Source: Dermacentor variabilis | Lineage: Eukaryota; Arthropoda; Arachnida; Ixodida; Ixodidae | Assembly: GCF_050947875.1 (NCBI RefSeq) | Contig: NW_027460291.1 | Coordinates: 28,767,589 to 28,831,588, forward strand | Length of the DNA: 64,000 nucleotides | Direction: 5' to 3' | Part shown: piece by piece, positions 56,800 to 64,000 of the stretch | Layout of the letters: the number at the start of each line of letters is the position of its first letter | Numbering within the stretch: position 1 is the stretch's first letter | Position numbers and translations under genes: made by a program | The notes under the pieces: generated by a model | What the model was told of the DNA's origin: nothing | What the model saw: only the letters and a program-made list of their open reading frames with translations | The model's database searches: none

Positions 56800-57566
56800 C
56801 AGGAAACAAGAGAGACTTTCATTGGAGCAGTAAGTGCTAATGGGAAAGTTCGATTTGTTCAGGTACACACAAATTCTGTGCCCATTCTTTCTAAGGTAGA
56901 CTCAGGCACAGAAGTGTCCATGTTACCTTCAATGTTTCCGGGATTACCAACCCGACTAGAGAAAGCTGATGAAGTTTTACAGGGTGCCGGAGGCAGTAAG
57001 CTGAATGTGTAGGCAAGTTTGTAGCCGAGCTCATTTGGAAAGGAAAAACATGCTATCAAACATTTTATGTCGTCAATGCATTGCGCGACGTCCTTCTAGG
57101 ATCGCCAGCACTAGAGATCTTGGGAATCGGGAAATTTACTGATGCACTCTCGTCAGGAAACTTGCAGTATGAGGCGAATTTTCCAGATATGTTTTGTAGT
57201 CTGGGAACAATGGCCGGCCAATATACAATCAGGCTGCAACCTGGTGCAATTCCACATGACATGAGTGCTCCACACAGAGTACCGATTCGCCTGAGGGGCC
57301 TCTGAAATGCGAAATAGAGAGAATGGAACTTATGGGCATAATTAGAAAGGTGCATAGCCTCACTGAATGATGTGAAGGCATAGTGCCAGTCGTGAAGCCG
57401 TCAGGAGACCTGAGATTATCTGTAGACCTCACCAAATTGGACAAGTGCGTAAGTTGGGAGCATTTTACGTTACCAATGGTAGATCAGGCTCTTGGTTCTT
57501 TGTTGGGAGCAAAGTGGTTCTCAAGACTTGACACTAACTCGGGCTTCCACCAGGTGCGGCTTCCAT
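56800..57566 (+). pseudogene. Ty3 protease and partial reverse transcriptase remnant
   Basis: V-D-S-G-T-E-V-S-M-L-P-S near 56896 is the aspartic-protease site. Then 57081-57300 gives N-F-P-D-M-F and Y-T-I-R-L-Q-P-G-A-I-P-H, with A-P-H-R-V-P-I-R-L, the lead-in to the reverse transcriptase. After a frame change, 57383-57566 gives V-V-K-P-S-G-D-L-R-L, L-P-M-V-D-Q-A-L and F-S-R-L-D-T-N-S-G-F-H-Q-V-R-L (motif A aspartate). The frame is then broken by the array. Confidence 0.8.
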
Positions 57567-59702
57567 GGGCACGGCAGTACCACAAGAATGCAGACATCTA
57601 ACCTGCTGTCCTTCTTCATGCAGTTTGCGGTCAGCATAGTCCTTATCGGTGGGGATGCGCACACCGGGCTGCTGCCAGAGGTGATCAGCGGAACGCATAT
57701 CAACAACACTGCTTTCCACGTGCCAGATTGCTCCTATCATCCGTGCTGGAACAACTGGTGACGTGGTTCGACGACCGACGCGCCCTGCTGGACACATGAC
57801 CGGCATCGAGCGCCATCTATACAACCATCTATATATGGTCTTTCTTCGCTGCCGGGAGCCATTGGGCACGGCAGTACCACAAGAATGCAGACGTCTAACC
57901 CGCTGTCCTTCTTCATGCAGTTTGTGGTCAGCATAGTCCTTATCGGTGGGAATGCGCACACCGGGCTGCTGCCGGAGGTGATCAGCGGAACGCATATCAA
58001 CAACACTGCTTTCCATGTGCCAGATTGCTCCTACCATCCGTGCTCGAACAACTGGTGACGTGGTTCGACGACCGACGCGCCCTGCTGGACACATGACCGG
58101 CATCGAGCGCCATCTATACAACCGTCTATATATGGTCTTTCTTCACTGCCGGGAGCCATTGGGCACGGCAGTACCACAAGAATGCAGACGTCTAACCCGC
58201 TGTCCTTCTTCATGCAGTTTGTGGTCAGCATAGTCCTTATCGGTGGGAATGCGCACACCGGGCTGCTGCCGGAGGTGATCAGCGGAACGCATATCAACAA
58301 CACTGCTTTCCATGTGCCAGATTGCTCCTACCATCCGTGCTCGAACAACTGGTGACGTGGTTCGACGACCGACGCGCCCTGCTGGACACATGACCGGCAT
58401 CGAGCGCCATCTATACAACCGTCTATATATGGTCTTTCTTCGCTGCCGGGAGCCATTGGGCACGGCAGTACCACAAGAATGCAGACGTCTAACCCGCTGT
58501 CCTTCTTCATGCAGTTTGTGGTCAGCATAGTCCTTATCGGTGGGAATGCGCACACCGGGCTGCTGCCGGAGGTGATCAGCGGAACGCATATCAACAACAC
58601 TGCTTTCCATGTGCCAGATTGCTCCTACCATCCGTGCTCGAACAACTGGTGACGTGGTTCGACGACCGATGCGCCCTGCTGGACACATGACCGGCATCGA
58701 GCGCCATCTATACAACCGTCTATATATGGTCTTTCTTCGCTGCCGGGAGCCATTGGGCACGGCAGTACCACAAGAATGCAGACGTCTAACCCGCTGTCCT
58801 TCTTCATGCAGTTTGTGGTCAGCATAGTCCTTATCGGTGGGAATGCGCACACCGGGCTGCTGCCAGAGGTGATCAGCGGAACGCATATCAACAACACTGC
58901 TTTCCATGTGCCAGATTGCTCCTACCATCCGTGCTCGAACAACTGGTGACGTGGTTCGACGACCGACGCGCCCTGCTGGACACATGACCGGCATCGAGCG
59001 CCATCTATACAACCGTCTATATATGGTCTTTCTTCGCTGCCGGGAGCCATTGGGCACGGCAGTACCACAAGAATGCAGACGTCTAACCCGCTGTCCTTCT
59101 TCATGCAGTTTGTGGTCAGCATAGTCCTTATCGGTGGGAATGCGCACACCGGGCTGCTGCCGGAGGTGATCAGCGGAACGCATATCAACAACACTGCTTT
59201 CCATATGCCAGATTGCTCCTACCATCCGTGCTCGAACAACTGGTGACGTGGTTCGACGACCGACGCGCCCTGCTGGACACATGACCGGCATCGAGCGCCA
59301 TCTATACAACCGTCTATATATGGTCTTTCTTCGCTGCCGGGAGCCATTGGGCACGGCAGTACCACAAGAATGCAGACGTCTAACCCGCTGTCCTTCTTCA
59401 TGCAGTTTGTGGTCAGCATAGTCCTTATCGGTGGGAATGCGCACACCGGGCTGCTGCCGGAGGTGATCAGCGGAACGCATATCAACAACACTGCTTTCCA
59501 TGTGCCAGATTGCTCCTACCATCCGTGCTCAAACAACTGGCGACGTGGTTCGACGACCGACGCGCCCTGCTGGACACATGACCGGCATCGAGCGCCATCT
59601 ATACAACCGTCTATATATGGTCTTTCTTCGCTGCCGGGAGCCATTGGGCACGGCAGTACCACAAGAATGCAGACGTCTAACCCGCTGTCCTTCTTCATGC
59701 AG
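57567..59702. repeat. Tandem array of a 297-bp unit, seven full copies plus a partial
   Basis: The word 'gggcacggcagtaccacaag' recurs at 57567, 57864, 58161, 58458, 58755, 59052, 59349 and 59646, exactly 297 bases apart. Copies differ at only a few bases; the first is the most diverged. The last copy is cut after 57 bases at 'cttcatgcag' and passes directly into the LINE. Because 297 is a multiple of three, long frames stay open on both strands (459 codons on the minus strand); I do not consider these genes. The array is probably the 5' region of the LINE that follows. Confidence 0.9.
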
Positions 59703-60542
59703 GTGAGGAGGCGTCACGATAAGTGTTTTAGATCTAGTAACCCCTTCTTGTTGGTGCTGCCATGCCCGCGGCTTGTTGTTGCAGTTGCCGATGTTGTATT
59801 GTTTCTACGGAAACTTCTTTTAGTATCTGGGGATGTAGAAGAGAATCCAGGCCCCGAGTTAAGCCAGATTGCTAAACAACTAAAGGATATCGCAACCAAT
59901 ATAAAAGACATCAAAGAACATCGGCTGACTGAAATTGAAAAGAAGATAGACGTCCTCTCCAAACTTGAAGAAAAAGTAATCTCATACGAAAAGAACATAT
60001 TGCAGTTGGAAAAAGCTTTTAAAAGATTAGAAAGCAGGGTTGATGATTTAGAAAACCACAGCAGAAGATCAAATCTTATTGTTTACGGACTTCCCGAGGA
60101 TGAGGGCGAAAACAGCTCTACATTGGAACACAGTGTTAATCAAACAATCATCAAGGAAATCCTTGGCCTGGAGCCAGTTGCCATCGAACGAATACATCGC
60201 TTAGGCAGGCCGAATAAAGACAAAAACAGACCAGTAATCTTAAAGCTGCTTGACTCAAGTAAAAAACCAGCGATACTGAAGAAAGGCTATAAATTCAAGA
60301 ACACTAAGTAATCTATAGGTGAAGACTTCAGTCGTAGAATGTGGGAAAAGAGAAGAAACCTCTGGGAAAGCGCTAAATCAAACCGTCAGAAAGGTGAAAA
60401 AGTATCCTTATTCTTTGATAAACTGTACATAAACGATAGCATGTTTGTCTGGGATGATGAAAGAAATGTGAGAGTCGCAGTTCAAAAAAACACCGAAAGA
60501 AGTCGACCAGTAACTCGAAGCCACAAACATTCACAGAAATAA
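59697..60542 (+). pseudogene. CR1 ORF1: 2A-containing, coiled-coil, RNA-binding-type protein
   Basis: Starting at the ATG at 59697 in the last array unit, the first 51 residues include a hydrophobic stretch (L-V-V-A-V-A-D-V-V-L-F-L) and end in the 2A-like G-D-V-E-E-N-P-G, followed by P. After that comes a coiled coil of about 65 residues with regular leucine and isoleucine spacing, then R-R-S-N-L-I-V-Y-G-L-P-E and I-E-R-I-H-R-L-G, the pattern of LINE ORF1 RNA-recognition folds. A TAA at 60309 interrupts it; the same frame continues with S-I-G-E-D-F-S-R-R to the natural stop at 60540. Its partner would be the element's RNA. Confidence 0.8.
59829..59855 (+). promoter_or_regulatory. 2A-like translational recoding site
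   Basis: The nine codons encode G-D-V-E-E-N-P-G-P, the core D-x-E-x-N-P-G-P of 2A peptides, at which the ribosome releases the chain after glycine (59850-59852) and resumes at proline. The leucine- and valine-rich stretch just upstream is also typical. Similar motifs are known at the N termini of LINE ORFs in some invertebrates and trypanosomes. Confidence 0.85.
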
Positions 60543-63301
60543 CACTGCTAAATGTGAACGCGAGAAGTATTGTAAATAAAACTGAAGCATTAGAAAACCT
60601 GTTACTCGAGCAGAGCCCTGACATTGTTGCTATTACTGAAACATGGCTTTCACCAGAAATATACAGCCACGAAATAGCACCCCCAAATTACTCAGTTATC
60701 CGTAAAGATCGACCAACTCGAGGCGGTGGCGTAGCTATGCTTATTAAGAAGCACTTACCCTTTGTATTGATGCCCGACGTTCCAGATGTCGAGGCTGTGT
60801 TCTGCAGGATTATGTGCGATGATTTTGCTATACTTACTGGTTGCTTCTACAGAAGTCCTCTTTCTGGTCACGAAAGTGTTATTGCTGTACAGGAGTTTAT
60901 GCAGAAGCATGCTAGCAACCGAGTTATTCTTATGGCAGACCTCAATTTACCTGATATTGACTGGAATACCATGCACCACACTTCACTCTCATCAAATTCG
61001 CTCATTGATTTGATGCTAAATTTCGGGCTTCATCAAGTAGTAACCTCTCCTACGCGAACACAAGGAACAAGCACTAACATCCTAGACTTAATACTGATTA
61101 GTGACAACTTCTCCCTTGATCTACTGAACTCGGAGATCATAAATGGTATCTCAGACCACAACATACCAAAATGCCAGCTGCCCCTCGGATGCACTGCAAC
61201 AGCCAAAACTAGTGAAATTATTGTCCCTAATTTTGAAAAAGCAGATGATTCCACTATACTAGCCTATTTAGCGCATGAATACCAAGAATTTTACGAAACT
61301 GCCAACGAAAGTTCTGTCCACGTTAATGATCTCTGGCTTCATTTCAAGCGTATAGTATCACACTGCATGCGTCGTTACATCCCGAAAAAAAGTAAAAAAT
61401 CAAACAAAAAAAAAATCCTTGGATTACACGCGATATAATTCATGTCAAGCGCAGAATAAAACGTTTGCGGCGTAAGATGAAAAAGAACGGTGCAAGTACA
61501 CAAACAAAATCGCAACTCTCCTGCGCTGCCGATGAGCTCAAGTTAATGACAAAGCTTGCGAAGCATATATATTTTAATGAAACATTGCCTAACCTTATCA
61601 ATCACAACCCTAATCGCTTCTGGAACTTTTTTCGCGCACGCCCCGCAACGACACCAGATCGTCCAAGCGAGGAAAAACTGGCACTCGCTGATAAATTTAA
61701 CCAACACTTTCAATTAGTCTTTACTAAAGATAACGACACAATTCCATATTTTCCACCGTCATCATTTCACACTATTGACACATTAACAATAAACGACTCC
61801 GGAATATTTAAGCAGTTACTTGAGTTAAACTTGAAGAAATCAAACGGTCCAGATAACATCCCCAACGAGTTCTTGAAAAGATATGCTGAACGTAATAGTA
61901 GATATCTTGGCCTTATTTACTGCAAGTCACTTTCGACGTCAGAGCTACCTGAAGACTGGAAAATTGCCAAAATTGTACCGATTCATAAGTCAGGCAATAC
62001 TAACCTGCCATCTAACTACAGACCAATTTCGCTTACCAGCACATCATGTAAAATTTTGGAACACATTATTCTCAAACACTTAACCGCATATTTCGAAGAA
62101 CATATTCTAGTAGATGTTCAACACGGTTTTAGAAGAGGCTTATCGACAGCCACTCAGCTAACAGAGGTCGTACACGATCTTGCTTTAAGTACTAATAATC
62201 ATAATCAAACTGACCTACTTTTACTAGATTTCAGTAAAGCGTTTTATTGTGTGTGCCATACTAAACTAACTGCCAAAATTACAGCTGCGATTGGCAATGG
62301 ACCTATTACTGCATGGATAAAAAACTTTTTATCTCACCGATCCCAATTTGTCGTCATCGAAAACATCCCATCTACTCCGGTGCCTGTCACATCAGGGGTC
62401 CCACAGGGCTCAGTAATAGGTCCGCTGTTATTTTTACTTTTTATCAATGATATTACAAATAACACTGATTGTAAAATCAAACTGTTTGCAGACGACTGCA
62501 TAATATACAGAGAAATACGCAGTCACCAAGATCAAGTTCTGCTCAATAATGCACTAGCAAAAATAACCGAATGGTGTGATAACTGGCAAATGACCATTAA
62601 TACAAACAAAACGGTTTGCATGACAGTAACGAGAAAAAAGCGCCCATCGTTTTTCCACTACACACTTAACAGCAGCCTCGTAACTAGAGTTCAACAGCAT
62701 AAGTACGTATCTTGGTTTAACAATAACGTCCGACCTTAACTGGACAGCACATATTAACAACATTATTTCTTGTGCATTACGAAAACTCTTCTTTCTCAAA
62801 AGGTGCCTGCGGTTGGCACCAACTAACGTCAAACTTTTAACTTACATTACATTTGTGAGGCCTGTCCTTGAGTATGCTAATGTCGTATGGTTCCCGTACA
62901 CTAAAACAAACATATCTAAACTGGAAAGGATCCAGAGAAAGGCAATTAGGTTTATCCACCGAAAATACCGGCGCAGTGATTCCCCTACACTTCTTCTAAC
63001 ACAGTCAGGGCTTGCAATTTTGGCTGCACGAGCAAAACGAGCTCGTCTAAAATTTCTGCATCAAATATTACACAGCCGACTAAAAATAAATGCCTCTGCA
63101 TATGTTACCTTTTCTAAATCCCGCGTACTTCGTCATAATCATGCATATACACTAAACGAGTTCCTTTGTAATAGCGATACTTTTCAGTCTTCCTTTTTCC
63201 CCCGTGTTGTTCGCGAGTGGAATAACCTAGATGCATCTGTAACTAACACAGTATCGCAGTCTGATTTTGTTAAGTTATTAGAAAACGGAATAATTAATTA
63301 G
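60530..63301 (+). pseudogene. CR1 ORF2: endonuclease and reverse transcriptase, two frame changes
   Basis: The endonuclease part (to about 61400) has L-L-N-V-N-A-R-S-I-V, I-T-E-T-W-L-S, M-A-D-L-N-L-P-D-I-D-W and S-D-H-N-I-P; D-L-N replaces the commoner D-F-N. At an A-run near 61405-61416 the frame shifts by one base; the next frame starts N-P-W-I-T-R-D-I-I, a CR1 landmark. The reverse transcriptase (61465-62739) has N-Y-R-P-I-S-L-T, H-G-F-R-R-G-L-S-T, L-L-D-F-S-K-A-F-Y (Y in place of the usual D), S-G-V-P-Q-G-S-V-I-G-P and L-F-A-D-D. A second shift near 62708 separates the C-terminal part, which runs to the stop at 63299. The upstream frame is open into the end of ORF1, so the true start is uncertain. 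Confidence 0.85.
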
Positions 63302-63406
63302 GAAAGAATAGATCTTATGCATATGTAATTGTCAGAACCCCCATTTTTTTTAACTGTTGCTAAACATTTACCCCCTTTGTTTCTTTCTTTGTTTTTATAA
63401 CACTGT

Positions 63407-63416
63407 AATAATCCTT
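63407..63416. repeat. Left target duplication of the RTE fragment
   Basis: 'aataatcctt' is identical to 63682-63691. Confidence 0.8.
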
Positions 63417-63681
63417 CATCATCAGCCTGGTTACGCCCACTGCAGGGCAAAGGCCTCTCCCATACTTCTCCAACAACCCCGGTCATGTACTAATTGTGGC
63501 CATGCCGTCCCTGCAAACTTCTTAATCTCATCCGCCCACCTAACTTTCTGCCGCCCCCTGCTACGCTTCCCTTCCCTTGGGATCCAGTCCGTATAACCCT
63601 TAATGACCATCGGTTATCTTCCCTCCTCATTACATGTCCTGCCCATGCCCATTTCTTTTTCTTGATTTCAACTAAGATGTC
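63417..63681 (-). mobile_element. 5'-truncated RTE LINE, 3' end only
   Basis: The reverse complement matches the last part of the RTE element at 46960-47210, including 'gggcatgggcaggacatgta', and ends in the same 'aggctgatgatga' tail. A 10-bp target duplication flanks it. It is inserted into the 3' region of the CR1 LINE, so it is younger than that insertion. Confidence 0.88.
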
Positions 63682-63691
63682 AATAATCCTT
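63682..63691. repeat. Right target duplication of the RTE fragment
   Basis: Identical ten bases to 63407-63416. Confidence 0.8.
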
Positions 63692-63908
63692 ACGTACATG
63701 TAACCTGAAGTGTACTATTTCTGTGAGTTTCTCTTGTTATTCATATTATTAGTGTTGTAAAATTGTGCATTGAACCTGTTTTATGTATTTCCATTTACAT
63801 GTTTTCATATTCTTACCATTCGGTATATAAACCATGAAATGTATGTATAATCATATGCCCACCTGCTATGGTCTCGATATGAGACTGGCAGTATTGTAAA
63901 TAAATAGA

Positions 63909-64000
63909 TAAGGACTCGGAAGAGCTAATGACATCCTTGACACCATTAATCACCACCCCAGTCTACGTGAGTGACCACTTGACGCCGCAGAACAAGTCAT
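63909..64000 (+). other. Possible continuation of the interrupted Ty3 reverse transcriptase
   Basis: Directly after the CR1 tail the frame reads K-D-S-E-E-L-M-T-S-L-T-P, which resembles what normally follows Q-V-R-L in this Ty3 lineage (K-D-S-E-E-L-T-T-F-x-T-P, from memory). The next residues no longer fit, so either a deletion or frame change follows or the match is partly chance. Confidence 0.4.

Larger units (their letters stand above)
55895..57566 (+). mobile_element. Ty3-type LTR retrotransposon, 5' half
   Basis: A primer-binding site 'tggtgtcagaagg' at 55895-55907, typical for a tRNA-Leu primer as I recall it, follows directly after an LTR ending in CA. Gag, protease and the first part of the reverse transcriptase follow. 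The element stops at 57566 in the middle of the reverse transcriptase, where the 297-bp array begins. Confidence 0.75.
59697..63908 (+). mobile_element. CR1-type non-LTR retrotransposon, frameshifted
   Basis: It has ORF1 with a 2A-like motif and coiled coil, ORF2 with endonuclease and reverse transcriptase, and a 3' end 'gtaaataaatagataa'. The lack of RNase H and the F-A-D-D and G-V-P-Q-G-S signatures point to the CR1/L2 group. Three simple lesions break the frames (a stop at 60309, and frame changes near 61410 and 62708), and an RTE fragment interrupts its 3' region. Together with the array it lies between two parts of a Ty3 reverse transcriptase. Confidence 0.85.

Noticed and set aside
58143..59522. 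Long open frame of 459 codons on the minus strand over the tandem array
   Set aside because: The repeat unit is 297 bases, a multiple of three, so any frame open in one unit stays open through all. Other frames give similar short repeats, and no known domain or regulatory context is seen.
57567..59702. CRISPR array or microsatellite
   Set aside because: Units are 297 bp, directly adjacent and nearly identical, with no spacers, in a eukaryotic genome.
60530..61438. A host endonuclease gene
   Set aside because: It is the endonuclease part of CR1 ORF2, followed in another frame by its reverse transcriptase.

Overview
This is eukaryotic DNA, most likely from a hard tick (Ixodidae, metastriate type). 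The evidence is the combination of very large repeat-filled introns, several copies of a tRNA-Ser-headed SINE that I recognise as the tick family Ruka, and RTE, CR1, I-group, Penelope and Ty3 retroelements of arthropod type. The organism call is inference. There is no bacterial-style operon, CRISPR array or viral genome here.

The only host gene I can support is DARS2, the mitochondrial aspartyl-tRNA synthetase, on the + strand. Six short exons (6570-6674, 9378-9602, 23340-23459, 34529-34594, 50638-50796, 54596-54731) join in frame and run colinearly through class II motif 2, the start of the catalytic core and the bacterial-type insertion (GAD) domain. They total 811 coding bases over about 48 kb. 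The first and last parts of the gene lie outside the window. Everything else is intron, and most of it is transposable elements, many nested in each other.

Layout. 1-6569: ends of DNA transposons and non-autonomous elements (2597-3856 with TA duplication; 3951-5954 with a 5-bp duplication and another element inside). 6570-9602: two exons with a Ruka SINE between. 9603-23339: Tigger/pogo remnants, a hAT remnant interrupted by a large inverted-repeat element, and a Penelope-like element inside a TTAA-flanked element. 23340-34594: two exons flanking a full-length, open I-group LINE (24240-30179, ORF1 plus ORF2, perfect 17-bp target duplication) inserted in a TTAA-flanked element. 34595-50637: a solo LTR, an internally deleted Ty3 element, and a second Ty3 element (minus strand) split by a Tigger element and an RTE LINE that has a tRNA-like stretch at its head. 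50638-54731: the last two exons with more SINEs and small DNA elements. 55895-64000: a decayed Ty3 element on the + strand, broken in its reverse transcriptase by a 297-bp tandem array followed directly by a CR1-type LINE.

The most interesting system is 57567-63908. The CR1-type LINE has a 2A-like ribosome-skipping motif (GDVEENPGP) near the N terminus of ORF1, preceded by a hydrophobic leader, and its first ATG lies inside the last, truncated unit of the 297-bp array. This suggests that the array is the LINE's 5' region (promoter monomers) and that the LINE makes a short leader peptide separately from its nucleic-acid-binding ORF1 protein.
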